Assembly: GCA_910584345.1 (NCBI GenBank) | Contig: CAJTZX010000018.1 | Coordinates: 1-62,598 of the forward strand | Direction of reading: 5' to 3' | From: an uncultured Eubacterium sp. | Lineage (GTDB): Bacteria; Bacillota; Clostridia; Lachnospirales; Lachnospiraceae | DNA: 62,598 nucleotides | Part shown: in pieces, positions 8,597 through 17,202 of the stretch | How the letters are laid out: every line of letters begins with the position of its first letter | Position numbering within the stretch: position 1 is the first letter of the stretch | Notes under the pieces: generated by a model | Told to the model about the DNA's origin: nothing | The model's input: the letters and a program-made list of their open reading frames with translations, nothing else | The model's database searches: none | Made by a program: the position numbers and the translations under genes

Positions 8597-11500
8597 ATGT
8601 ACAATGAAATTATTTCTATTGATGACAGCTTTATAAAGGAAAATCTAATTGATAAGAATCAGTATGAATATGCATATCGTGATCTTTATTTTGCGTATTA
8701 TTTAGGATATTCAGAAGTATCTTTGCAGGCAGTATGCAATGGTATATGTCTGTCAAATGAAGAATGGGCAAAAAGAATGTTTGATTTAGCGTTAAGAACA
8801 CATAGTCCGGTGTTTTTAATGGCTGAAGGAGGAACAGGTAAGACTACATTACTATGTCAGACAGCATTGTATTCGGCTGCACATGGTGTTAAAACTTTGT
8901 TTTTTGATACTGCGAATGAAATTGGAAATTTTATGCAGTCGTTGGATAGAGTTGTATCTGAAAATGTTGATAAAAAGATGCTGCTTTGCGTTGACAATTT
9001 TAGCAGAGAACCCGAACTGCTTTCCGTCATTTATTCGCATATAAAAGACGTTAAAAATTGGAAAAGATATAGTAAATTTCACTTGATTTTATGTGAAAGA
9101 ATAAATGAAAGCAGAAAAATTTTATCTGAGAGCAGCAGGTTTCCGTTATGGAGAAGAGAGGGACTGGTCTTTTGTATCCATAATGGAAAAATGAAAGGTA
9201 CGTTTACAGATGAACTGCGTAAAAATTTTTTTGGTGAACAAAATATTTATAATTTATTATTTCCGCATGAATTGAAGTATAAAATCGTACAAAAAAAGAT
9301 TCAGGTAATAGGCAGTCATAATAAGTTAAATGAAAAACTGGTCTCAGATATACTGGAGCAATTGGAGTATGAAAAAGGTATTGAAGAAATATTACATGAT
9401 TTTCAATACCGATATAATCAATCTGCCCTTAGCCGGCTAAATGGAGACACTGAAGAGGATATCAAAGAATATAGATGGCCGTGGATGGAATGGAAGAAAA
9501 TGATGGCACATTTAGATAATAAATGCACATTTCCAATTTCCAGTGTATATAAGTATATAGCGGCATTAAGTTTGTTTAATATAGATATTTCTTTTATGTT
9601 TCTGAAAGCGATAACAGGTCTTGATAACAGGTATGATAATGAATTAAAGGAATGTTTTGGCAGTAGTGTCCATACTCCTGTGCAGGTTATTACGGGTATA
9701 AAGAATATTTCTATAATCCGTCTGAAGCATGATACGGATGCAGATGTTTTTTTTCGAAACCATGCGGTAAAAATAACTGATACATTATTGGAGTTAGTGA
9801 ATAAGGAAAGGTTAGATACGGATACGGTACTTTCCTTTGAAAAGCATGTTTTTTCTCTTTCAAATTTTTTCTTTCCGGATTTAGCGCCAAAAGGAGTGGA
9901 TTTAAAAAGAATTTTGGATGTGTTTTATAAGAATGATTATTATAAACAAATCATAATAGACCATGGAAGGCTGTATTCTTTAGAGTTAGCCAATCTGGCT
10001 GCCTGCCATACAGATGGAGTGATGCAGGGAGAATATATTACAGAGACTTTTATAAAAACGATTAAAAATTATGATATTTTAAGCAAAAACGCTTGTTTAA
10101 CATGGCTGAAATTTGTTTCGTTTTCTTTGACATATTGTGAAAAAATGCCAAAAGGATTAATCGATTATGTTTGCAAACAAAATTACCGGCAATTATCCGC
10201 GATGATGGGCACACTTAAAAATGCCAAGTTTATAAAAGAAAATGAAAAATATGAGAAGCGGGTTGACAGTTATCTGAAATTATTTTTTACGAAGATTATA
10301 AAAGACGTTGATACAAATGATATAGTATCTGTATTGGGTTTAGGAGAAATATTCGAAAAGAAAAACCAATATGCTGAAACGAGAAAGCTTTATCAGCCTT
10401 TTTTGAATTCTGATTTGAAGAGCTTTCATATTATAACACGTTATCTTGCATCTTATGACAGAGAAATTAAAATGATTTATGATGAAGATAAGCCGGATCT
10501 GGATAAGATCGACAGGCTTAAGCAATGGAGTGATGATGAACACCGTAAGTGGATAAGATATTTATACAGTATTGCGAAGAAAAATACAGAGCCTGATTCC
10601 GCTGAAAAAAAAGCATTTGTAGCGATAGCAACGAGATTTGCGCATAATTTAAAGAAGAAAAAACAATTTCAAGAGGCATTTGAGATCATACAGAATATAC
10701 CGGACGATTATCCGGACATATTTAAAAAAAGCGCAGCTTTAGGCATGGTTTATCAGGATTACGATCCTGGCAATAAGTATCAGGATTTGGCAGCCGCCAG
10801 ATTATGCCTCGAACAGGCGGTAACAGAGTTTGAAAATAGAAATGAACCAACAAAAAAGAAAGAGAAAAAAAGTAAATTGTCAATTTTACGTCCGCTTCTG
10901 CATGTTTATATTGAAATAAAAGATATGAATCATGCGAAATCTGTTGCTGAACAAATTTTGAAAATAGAAAAAACAGATAGTGAAGCATGTATGGTTTTGC
11001 AGAAGGCAGCACAGAGGATGCAAAGCAAGGGTAAAAAGGAAGCGGCAGATGTTTTACTTTATACGGTAATTGGCGGAATTTGTTTTATATATAAAGTGGT
11101 ATATGACACCATAACGGTGCAAAGAGTTGGAAAGGCATTAGACAAATATGAAATTGAAATCCCAAAAGAAATACAGGGAAAGATGGTAAGTTCAATAGGG
11201 AACAAATGCTTTGACCACCATAGTCTAATAGAAAAGATTAAGCTTCCGGATACAATTAAAACAATCGGACACCATGCATTTTCTGGCTGTCGTTGTTTAA
11301 GAGAAATTAATATACCAGATGGTTGTGAATACATAGGCCCATATGCGTTTCAATGGTGTAAAAGTCTGACTTGTATAGAAATGCCAACACGTGTGCAGGT
11401 GATTCAGGAAGCAACTTTTATATCTTGCTTTAATCTTGCTCATATCTTCCTGAAAGAAGGTTTAAAAGAGATAGAAAGAGCGGCGTTTTTTAATTGTGAA

Positions 11501-12523
11501 AATCTTCAGGTTTTGATACCAGACAGTACAGTAAAGATCGAAAATGAAGCGTTTGTGAATTGTAATCGTGATCTTATCGGGTATAGTAGAGAAAAAAGGG
11601 CTGAGTGGTTCCACGAATGGCCTTATAAACAAAATGTAGAACACAGTTTGTTCGGTTCGGGAGAAGTTATCAATGTTATATTCAGAGACAAGGATGAATT
11701 TGACATACTGGTAAGATTTCATAATAAAACGTTATCAGTTAAATTTCCCAAAGAATTTGAAAAAGATATGCTTTTTGGATCAGAAGAAAGTAAATTAAGA
11801 TTAGAAAGAATGCTGAAAAGAATTAAAAAGAAAGAAGAAAGAGAATCTGCAGTCAGATTCGAGGACCATATCATGGAGTCAATGGAAAAAGGAGAAATAG
11901 TAACAGAAAAGGAGAAGGAAATGAGAAAAAAGCGTTCGGTTTTTATTTCCCATGCCGGAGAAGAAATAAAATTAGCAGAACGATTTAAAAAATCATTGGA
12001 ACCCTATGGATATCAAGTTATTCTTGACAAAGAGGATTTAAACTTTTGGGATAATATGGATGAATTTATGGAATTAATACGAAAGTCAGATTATGTATTA
12101 TTGATTGTTTCAGATCATTATTTACATAGTGAATACTGTTTGTGTGAGGTTCAGAAATTATTGAAAGACGACTATAAGCAGAAAATTTTTCCTGTGATCA
12201 TTCATGAATCAGTTGAAGAAGAATTGTTCCAAACTACGTATCAAGCAGAAATAATAAAATATTGGGAAAAACGTAAAAATGATTTAGGAAAAAAGATCAA
12301 AGAAATTGAAGAACTCCAGCATATGACAGGCTTGATAAAAAGTTATAAAAATGTTGTAAATTATGCTGATAATGTTGGGGAATTTTTAAGCGAAATATTT
12401 GAACTGTTATTACCATCTTTGCAGGAATCATCTCTGGAAAGAGTGGATACAGATGCGTATGCTAAAAAAATGCATCATCAAATACAAAGCAAAGAGGGTG
12501 ATTTAGGATCAGAAGATTTATGA
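8597..12523 (+). CDS. NLR-like protein: P-loop NTPase, TPR-like helices, BspA-type LRR, C-terminal TIR
   Basis: A 1308-residue single-gene module. Residues 76-84 form a Walker A (AEGGTGKTT) and 126-135 a Walker B (KKMLLCVDNF), followed by a STAND-like strand HLILCERINE. Residues about 300-830 are mostly helical, with TPR-like pairs (KKKQFQEAFEIIQNIPDDY, later EIKDMNHAKSVAEQILKI). Residues about 841-1005 hold five LRR_5/BspA-type repeats (IKTIGHHAFSGCRCLREINI and similar). Residues 1112-1265 are a TIR domain starting RSVFISHAGEE, with HSEYCLCE placing a likely NADase glutamate at 1184. No signal peptide or membrane helix is seen, so it should be cytosolic. By eye the gene is more AT-rich than its neighbours, suggesting transfer. 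The likely role is antiphage or stress-triggered NAD depletion; this is inferred, and no trigger is known. RBS GAGGGATAAGA. Confidence 0.82.
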   Translation: MYNEIISIDDSFIKENLIDKNQYEYAYRDLYFAYYLGYSEVSLQAVCNGICLSNEEWAKRMFDLALRTHSPVFLMAEGGTGKTTLLCQTALYSAAHGVKTLFFDTANEIGNFMQSLDRVVSENVDKKMLLCVDNFSREPELLSVIYSHIKDVKNWKRYSKFHLILCERINESRKILSESSRFPLWRREGLVFCIHNGKMKGTFTDELRKNFFGEQNIYNLLFPHELKYKIVQKKIQVIGSHNKLNEKLVSDILEQLEYEKGIEEILHDFQYRYNQSALSRLNGDTEEDIKEYRWPWMEWKKMMAHLDNKCTFPISSVYKYIAALSLFNIDISFMFLKAITGLDNRYDNELKECFGSSVHTPVQVITGIKNISIIRLKHDTDADVFFRNHAVKITDTLLELVNKERLDTDTVLSFEKHVFSLSNFFFPDLAPKGVDLKRILDVFYKNDYYKQIIIDHGRLYSLELANLAACHTDGVMQGEYITETFIKTIKNYDILSKNACLTWLKFVSFSLTYCEKMPKGLIDYVCKQNYRQLSAMMGTLKNAKFIKENEKYEKRVDSYLKLFFTKIIKDVDTNDIVSVLGLGEIFEKKNQYAETRKLYQPFLNSDLKSFHIITRYLASYDREIKMIYDEDKPDLDKIDRLKQWSDDEHRKWIRYLYSIAKKNTEPDSAEKKAFVAIATRFAHNLKKKKQFQEAFEIIQNIPDDYPDIFKKSAALGMVYQDYDPGNKYQDLAAARLCLEQAVTEFENRNEPTKKKEKKSKLSILRPLLHVYIEIKDMNHAKSVAEQILKIEKTDSEACMVLQKAAQRMQSKGKKEAADVLLYTVIGGICFIYKVVYDTITVQRVGKALDKYEIEIPKEIQGKMVSSIGNKCFDHHSLIEKIKLPDTIKTIGHHAFSGCRCLREINIPDGCEYIGPYAFQWCKSLTCIEMPTRVQVIQEATFISCFNLAHIFLKEGLKEIERAAFFNCENLQVLIPDSTVKIENEAFVNCNRDLIGYSREKRAEWFHEWPYKQNVEHSLFGSGEVINVIFRDKDEFDILVRFHNKTLSVKFPKEFEKDMLFGSEESKLRLERMLKRIKKKEERESAVRFEDHIMESMEKGEIVTEKEKEMRKKRSVFISHAGEEIKLAERFKKSLEPYGYQVILDKEDLNFWDNMDEFMELIRKSDYVLLIVSDHYLHSEYCLCEVQKLLKDDYKQKIFPVIIHESVEEELFQTTYQAEIIKYWEKRKNDLGKKIKEIEELQHMTGLIKSYKNVVNYADNVGEFLSEIFELLLPSLQESSLERVDTDAYAKKMHHQIQSKEGDLGSEDL

Positions 12524-12536
12524 ATACCCTCGTGTG

Positions 12537-12929
12537 TCAGACAGGCGGTATGATATTTGCATTTGCAGTTTTTGATGTCTGGCGGATGCGTTCTTTTTCA
12601 TGTTCCAGAATTTGCCGCACAATGTCCTGTCCAAACGAATCAAGAGCTTTAAAATCATACAGAAACGAAAGCTCCTCCTGGCTAAACGGCATGTTTTTTG
12701 TATGCAGGCATTCATTATCAGCGGGAGCCGACGGATGGTCAGTATCATAGATTTGACACAGAGCTACAAATACATCTGCGTTTGGCATACTCAGACCGCT
12801 TTCATAGCCATAAATTGTTTTTGGAGAGATATCTATATCGTATTGTTTTAACCGGCTGGCAGCTTGTTTTACAGATACATGGGACGCATATCTTAGTCGT
12901 TTCAGTGTGGAAGCAATGTTGTTATTCAT
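12537..12929 (-). CDS. XRE-family HTH transcriptional regulator
   Basis: The 130-residue protein has an N-terminal Cro/CI-type helix-turn-helix (IASTLKRLRYASHVSVKQAASRL, then ISPKTIYGYESGLSMPNADVFVALC) and a C-terminal helical region without a known domain. RBS AAGGAGATC precedes the ATG. It converges on the NLR-like gene, its stop lying only 13 bases from that gene's stop, so the two mRNAs could pair at their 3' ends. The C-terminal EEL-SFLYDFKALD and DIVRQILEHEKER pattern recurs in regulators of clostridial accessory genes. The target is unknown. Confidence 0.8.
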   Translation of the reverse strand: MNNNIASTLKRLRYASHVSVKQAASRLKQYDIDISPKTIYGYESGLSMPNADVFVALCQIYDTDHPSAPADNECLHTKNMPFSQEELSFLYDFKALDSFGQDIVRQILEHEKERIRQTSKTANANIIPPV

Positions 12930-13078
12930 GAAAAGATCTCCTTATCCAGATCTTATCATAGCATGAATGGTGGTTTCTGTAAATGCCGGATTCCTCGCAG
13001 CGATTATGTATTGGCCCCAGCAAAACAGCAAGTGGATAGCTGGGGAGTGAACAGTAATCCCAAAATACGTAGGAAACT

Positions 13079-13119
13079 GTCCTGAAAAGATACAAATAGT
13101 TGTTAAAATTTTTCAGGAC
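13079..13119. repeat. Inverted repeat in the gap between the HTH and DUF2383-like genes
   Basis: Arms GTCCTGAAAA and TTTTCAGGAC flank about 21 bases. It lies downstream of the minus-strand DUF2383-like gene and may help end its transcript, though the T tract is poor. Nothing else gene-like is seen in 12930-13161. Confidence 0.4.
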
Positions 13120-13161
13120 GGCTTCTAATGGTGTTATCATCCGGCTGACTTGCATAGATGG

Positions 13162-13596
13162 CTATAAATATTCCTGCACGTCTTTTACAAGACTTTCTTC
13201 CAGATGGATCAGACGTTTTGCGATATCTTTGGACGTTTCATCAGCTGCCTGATATTCATTTAAATATTGATGCAGAGATTTGATGCCCATGTTGCATCCG
13301 TCAGTCATCAGGCTGGCAATCGTGTGGTCAGATTCATTTAACACAAGTTTTACATTTGTCTTAAGCCAGGACATTCCTTTTGCCATTAAATCCGGTTCTT
13401 TTCCGTAGTCATGATATTTTGCCAGAAGGCATTGGATTTCTTCTTCTAAAATGATATGGCTGTTTTTGCAGCGGATGAGATCTTGTCTTAAATTGTCGTT
13501 GCTGACATAAGAAAGAACATCGTCAATCGATGTAACACCCATTTTTATGCCGGCATCACATTCCCGCAGCAATCGGATGGTATCTTGTTCTATCAT
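13162..13596 (-). CDS. DUF2383-like ferritin-fold four-helix protein
   Basis: About 144 residues, almost wholly helical, with the pattern of DUF2383/ferritin-like proteins: IRLLRECDAGIKMGVTSIDDVL, then LRQDLIRCKNSHIILEEEI, and a repeated second half. The function of the family is unknown. Histidine and glutamate residues in the helices could bind metal, but a full di-iron motif is not evident. The ATG at 13596 follows AAAGGAG; the longer start at 13665 lacks one. Clostridial homologues are often linked to spore or stress functions; nothing here confirms that. Confidence 0.6.
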   Translation of the reverse strand: MIEQDTIRLLRECDAGIKMGVTSIDDVLSYVSNDNLRQDLIRCKNSHIILEEEIQCLLAKYHDYGKEPDLMAKGMSWLKTNVKLVLNESDHTIASLMTDGCNMGIKSLHQYLNEYQAADETSKDIAKRLIHLEESLVKDVQEYL

Positions 13597-13915
13597 AATA
13601 ATATTGTCTCCTTTTACAACATTTTTATAGTCAGAGGATGTACATTTCTCTTGATTCTTATGCATTTTTTATAATAAAATATGGTGTTTGAACTTCAAAG
13701 GTGTTTTTGTGCAGTATTTTTCATAAATTACACAATTGATTTTGGAAATAATCAAAACATTTTAACTGATGAATCAGAAATTGGAAAGTGATGATATGCC
13801 GCAATCAACATTTGATGAAATCGTATTCATTAGTCCTATTATTATATTCCATGCGTTCCTTCTGCGTTTTATAAAAATTTGAATAAAGAATAGACTCAGA
13901 TTCAATTTTTAGTGG

Positions 13916-13943
13916 TTGACAGGGTTCTTTTTTCTGATAAAAT
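13916..13943 (+). promoter_or_regulatory. Sigma-A promoter of the decayed bgl operon
   Basis: TTGACA at 13916-13921 and TAAAAT at 13938-13943 with 16-base spacing. It lies just upstream of the antiterminator element, so the promoter survives although the operon behind it is broken. Confidence 0.7.
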
Positions 13944-13956
13944 ATTAATAATTGAA

Positions 13957-14038
13957 GGATGGTTATTACAATGTAAGCTATACCTGTTTATTGGATCTGT
14001 TGGGGCTTCTATACAGATTAATAAGTGGGTATTTTTTT
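13957..14038 (+). promoter_or_regulatory. LicT/BglG-type RAT site overlapping an intrinsic terminator
   Basis: GGATGGTTATTAC at 13957 and a 3' half GTAAGCTATACC match the ribonucleic antiterminator consensus recognised by BglG/LicT proteins (GGATTGTTACTG and GCAAAACC). Its 3' half overlaps a long hairpin: ATACC near 13980 pairs with GGTAT near 14029, with inner ATCTGT/ACAGAT, then a T tract to 14038. This is the usual exclusive RAT/terminator switch of beta-glucoside operons. The next gene is a truncated LicT. Confidence 0.65.
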
Positions 14039-14110
14039 GTTGTATAAAAATGGAAACGGACTACCAGTGATAAATTTAGCTATCATATGAATTTCGGGGA
14101 GGAATACAGA

Positions 14111-14395
14111 ATGCGTATTGTAAAAATTTACAACAACAATGCGGTAGAAACAAAAGATACGGATTGCAGGGAGATTATTGTGGTGGGCTGTGGACTTGCC
14201 TTTAAAAAAAGGGTGGGAGATGAAATTGATGATTCCAAAATACAGAAAATCTTTGTGCTGTCGGAACCCGATGTGAATATGAGGTTCAGAGAATTTTTAT
14301 CCTACATCCCTTTGGATTACCTGACCATGGGAAATGAAAGTATGAAAATCTGGCAAAGGAAATTGTCGGAAATATTGGCGGAAAGGAGAATGTGA
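14111..14395 (+). pseudogene. Truncated BglG/LicT antiterminator (RNA-binding domain only)
   Basis: Residues 1-55 (MRIVKIYNNNAVETKD, then VGCGLAFKKRVGDEI and KIQKIFVL) are a normal CAT RNA-binding domain. The next residues, FREFLSYIPLDYLT, begin PRD1, after which the reading frame runs into the start of a PTS gene in the wrong frame. Both PRD regulatory domains are missing. A full LicT has about 275 residues. The isolated CAT domain might still bind the RAT site, since CAT domains alone can antiterminate, but its tail is aberrant. RBS GGGGAGGAATAC. Confidence 0.75.
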
Positions 14396-14828
14396 TAAGC
14401 CTGACCCACTGTGTTACCCGTCTTCGCTTTGTGTTGAAGGATGAGGGTAAGGCGCAGGACGATGCGTTGAAAAAGATGGACGGCGTTGTGACTGTTATGA
14501 AAAGCGGCGGGCAGTATCAGGTGGTGATTGGCAGTCATGTGCCGGAGGTCTATGCAGATGTGTGTCCGCTTGTAGGAATTGAAGGCAAGGAGCAGAGCGG
14601 CGGAGCCTTTGTTCACGCTGTTTGGGGGAACCGCATTTGAATCCCCTGTCTATCAGACGTTGTTTGGGATTCCGGTAATCGCAATGGACTATACTTCAAC
14701 CGTGATGCCGGTTATTCTGATTGTATATTTTGCTTCCAAAGTGCAAAAGCTGATGGAAAAAATCATTCCGGAAATCGTTGCATTTTTCTTTGTTCCTATG
14801 TTTACGCTTTTGATTTCGCTGACTGCGG
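14331..14828 (+). pseudogene. Remnant of a beta-glucoside PTS EIIBC(A) gene
   Basis: In one frame bases 14335-14630 encode an EIIB domain: YENLAKEIVGNIGGKENVIS, then THCVTRLRFVL with the phospho-cysteine, and GGQYQVVIGSHV. A shift, apparently one extra A just after the original ATG, breaks its start. Near 14615 the frame changes again, and the sequence continues as the middle of EIIC (FGIPVIAMDYTSTVMPVILIVYF, then IIPEIVAFFFVPMFTLLISL), so the first half of EIIC is deleted. Both the EIIC end and EIIA are absent. The whole is a deletion-riddled bglP-like gene. Confidence 0.75.
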
Positions 14829-14832
14829 GATC

Positions 14833-14997
14833 AAGATGGAGGAAGGAGATCTGGAACTCCTTCGGGATAACACCGTGGATTCTATTTCTTTCTCTTATTA
14901 CAATTCCATGTGTGCAAGTGCAGATCCGGATTTGAACGCTAAGATTAAGGGAAATATTTTTGATTCATTGGAAAATCCTTATCTGCCTTTATGTTAA
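14833..14997 (+). pseudogene. Internal fragment of a 6-phospho-beta-glucosidase (GH1)
   Basis: In the frame starting at 14833 about 54 residues read DLELLRDNTVDSISFSYY, then ASADPDLNAKIKGNIFDS and ENPYL. This is the segment before the active-site region of BglA-type GH1 enzymes. It joins directly to the EIIC remnant and ends at a stop at 14995. With the truncated LicT and the PTS remnant it shows the order licT-bglP-bglA of one operon reduced to about 900 bases by several deletions. Confidence 0.7.
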
Positions 14998-15099
14998 GCC
15001 TATTGTGTTCTAAGCTCTGCTCCATCATTTTATTGAGTTTATTCATGACATGTTTCATTGCAATGCTCTTTTGATTTTTGTCAGGGGAATGACAGGCTA

Positions 15100-16905
15100 T
15101 TACAAATCATTCTGATGGATTCCTTTTTGGCTGGCAGCATCAAGTACCATTTTGACGGAAGTTTCCAATCCGAGGCTGCTGTTTAAGGTTAAATCATAAT
15201 TTTGGACTTTATCCCATTCAGAATGCGTAAAAAAATCATGGTATCCGGCTCTTGCCTTATCGCTTTCAGTAATTTTACGGACTGTCTGCTTTTCGGTGCA
15301 TCTGTCATATTTCATAATACGTTTTATGCGCATTTCGAGAGGCGCATGTATAAAGATATTGAGTGTCGGAAATTTACTGTGCAGAACGTAATCAGCACAG
15401 CGTCCGATAATAACACAAGACCCTTTTTCGGCAAATTCCGGCACTTCTTTGTCATATACAGGAATGCCGAGCTTTCCGGCAATTTCACGACCAATAACAC
15501 GTCCTCCAGATCCAAATTCGCGGCTTATTGTAATAATAAGCTGTTTTGCGCCTGTATCAAGAGGTGTGTTTAAATTTTCTGCTGTTTTGGCAGTCTCATG
15601 TTTGTCTGAATGTATCAGGAATAAGACAGCAATGGCTGCAACGGTAAATTCTGCAAACGGGACAGAAATCCATAGTCCTGCTTTATCTAAAAAAAGCGGA
15701 AGGATAAAGGCAGCTGCAACAGGCATTATAATGCTGCGCATAAGCATGACAACAAGGGATTTTGCGGATGCTTCTATTGCCTGGAAATAAATTCCGATTG
15801 AAATACTGATTCCCATGATAAAATATGCCGGAAGATAAAGCCTGAAGCAGTCTGCTGCCTGCTGTATCAGTTCTGGTGCATCCTTGGAAAAAACGGCAAT
15901 AAGCGGCTCGGTTAATGTGTATCCTATCAGTAAAAACAGCGCCCCGGCTGCAAGGGATGAGTTAAGGGCATACTTACGGAATATATGCGCTTTTTTATGA
16001 TTCTGTTCACCGCAGCTTATGCTGATCAGTGGCTGGACTGACTGGGCAATGCCCATTATGAGGTTAAAGCAAATAAGCGTCCAGTTCATAATAACCGTAT
16101 AAATGGATGCGCCTATTGTACCGTAAAATTTTGTTGCCTGAGTAATAAAAACAAATGTTACGATACCGGAGGAGCATTCAAGGACAAATACACTGAATCC
16201 TGCCTGCAGTATTCTCAGTATCAGGTTTCCGCAAATGTTCTTTATGCGGGGGATGAGATTTAGGCGCTTTTTTAAGATGTAAAAAATGCTGATGGCTGAA
16301 CAGCTTCCAGAACCTATGCATGTAGCAAACGCAGCTCCGAACATTCCCCACTTAAATACGAATACAAAAATGCAGTCAAGTATGATATTAAGTACAGTGC
16401 CTGTCACTGTTGCAACCATGGCGACATTCGGATGCCCGTCATTTTTTAAGTATGTCATAAGAAACACATCTAACATGAACCCCGGAGCATAAGAAACAAT
16501 GCAGTGCAGGTAAGGGATTACATAAGCGATATTTTCTTTGTCTGCACCGAGAAAATGCGAGAGCGGCCAAATGAACAGATTGCCCGCTGCCATTATCACA
16601 AGCCCTGTAGCAAGAAGCATTATGAATGAGGTAGTGAATATTTTGTTTGCATGGCCGGTATCTTTTTTCCCTTTGTCGATGGAATAGAGCGCTCCGCCGC
16701 CCATTCCGTATAAAAAACCTAAAGCATAAGTGACTGTAAGAACAGGTGTGCAGATTCCCATAGCGCCAAGCGCAATTGCACCAAGTTTCCTGCCGACAAC
16801 AAATGTGTCAGTAAATGTATAGACAGCCATAAGCGCCATCGAAAGCATGCTTGGAATGGGATATTTCAAAAATATCTTAAAATTTGTTTTTTGTTTTAAC
16901 TGCAA
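15100..16905 (-). CDS. MATE-family efflux transporter fused to a cytidylate-kinase-like domain
   Basis: About 601 residues. Residues 1-440 are a MATE transporter with 12 membrane helices (MALMAVYTFTDTFVVGRKLG, then GMGGGALYSIDKGK and YLKNDGHPNVAM). Residues 454-601 resemble cytidylate-kinase-like proteins: IITISREFGSGGRVIG with a P-loop-like turn, KGSCVIIGRCADYVL, and IFIHAPLEMRIKRI. About 60 residues normally found after PVYDKE are missing, so kinase activity is doubtful. TTG 16905 is chosen because GGGAGGT lies six bases ahead; earlier in-frame starts fall in the structured leader. The gene sits behind a promoter, a conserved-motif leader and a terminator, so it is probably controlled by transcription attenuation. 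Confidence 0.8.
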   Translation of the reverse strand: MQLKQKTNFKIFLKYPIPSMLSMALMAVYTFTDTFVVGRKLGAIALGAMGICTPVLTVTYALGFLYGMGGGALYSIDKGKKDTGHANKIFTTSFIMLLATGLVIMAAGNLFIWPLSHFLGADKENIAYVIPYLHCIVSYAPGFMLDVFLMTYLKNDGHPNVAMVATVTGTVLNIILDCIFVFVFKWGMFGAAFATCIGSGSCSAISIFYILKKRLNLIPRIKNICGNLILRILQAGFSVFVLECSSGIVTFVFITQATKFYGTIGASIYTVIMNWTLICFNLIMGIAQSVQPLISISCGEQNHKKAHIFRKYALNSSLAAGALFLLIGYTLTEPLIAVFSKDAPELIQQAADCFRLYLPAYFIMGISISIGIYFQAIEASAKSLVVMLMRSIIMPVAAAFILPLFLDKAGLWISVPFAEFTVAAIAVLFLIHSDKHETAKTAENLNTPLDTGAKQLIITISREFGSGGRVIGREIAGKLGIPVYDKEVPEFAEKGSCVIIGRCADYVLHSKFPTLNIFIHAPLEMRIKRIMKYDRCTEKQTVRKITESDKARAGYHDFFTHSEWDKVQNYDLTLNSSLGLETSVKMVLDAASQKGIHQNDL

Positions 16906-16956
16906 TGTAATTACCTCCCTGTTAATAAAAATTTCTCTCTGCGATTCCTCATGCAT

Positions 16957-16996
16957 AAAAAAAGACAAGGCAACTGTAAAAACAATTGTCTTGTCT
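16957..16996 (-). terminator. Intrinsic terminator in the MATE leader
   Basis: On the minus strand AGACAAGACAATTG pairs with CAGTTGCCTTGTCT around a short loop and runs into seven U residues. It lies between promoter and gene, so it must be bypassed for MATE expression. A second AGACAAGA upstream in the leader (around 17032-17042) could compete for pairing. Confidence 0.8.
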
Positions 16997-17092
16997 GGCT
17001 TACTACCCTCCGAAGGCTGCAAAGAATAAAACCTTCTTGTCTGGTACAGCCTGCTGAAATGGTGTTTTGGCAGACTATACCCTCCGACATAC
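16997..17092 (-). promoter_or_regulatory. Structured leader of the MATE gene; candidate riboswitch (possibly guanidine-IV/mepA type)
   Basis: The leader RNA carries CGGAGGGTA twice (17086-17078 and 17012-17004, minus strand). The first copy runs into a 10-bp stem formed by UAUAGUCUGC and GCAGGCUGUA. AGACAAGA follows twice, the second time as part of the terminator stem. Promoter, aptamer-like region, terminator and a MATE gene in this order are what is known for mepA-motif (guanidine-IV) riboswitches. I could not compare it with the published consensus, so the class is tentative. A third CGGAGGGT copy lies in the divergent leader at 17206. Confidence 0.5.
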
Positions 17093-17100
17093 AATCCGAT

Positions 17101-17128
17101 ATTATAACATCTGTTTTAAAAATGTCAA
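17101..17128 (-). promoter_or_regulatory. Sigma-A promoter of the MATE gene
   Basis: On the minus strand TTGACA (17128-17123) and TATAAT (17106-17101) are both perfect, spaced 16 bases. The predicted RNA starts near 17094, so coding starts proposed upstream of the leader can be excluded. Confidence 0.85.
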
Positions 17129-17162
17129 GGAAAAGTTTCAATAATTTTACTGTTAAATTGGC

Positions 17163-17194
17163 TTGACAAACATCTCTGTTTTTAATAATATAAT
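17163..17194 (+). promoter_or_regulatory. Divergent sigma-A promoter
   Basis: TTGACA at 17163-17168; candidate -10 boxes TAATAT (17186-17191, 17-base spacing) or TATAAT (17189-17194). It points away from the MATE promoter and feeds the second CGGAGGGT leader. Confidence 0.65.
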
Positions 17195-17202
17195 TATTGT
17201 TA

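Noticed and set aside
12922..13155. 77-residue minus-strand frame between the HTH and DUF2383-like genes
   Set aside because: No ribosome site, irregular composition, and it overlaps an inverted repeat; no family pattern.
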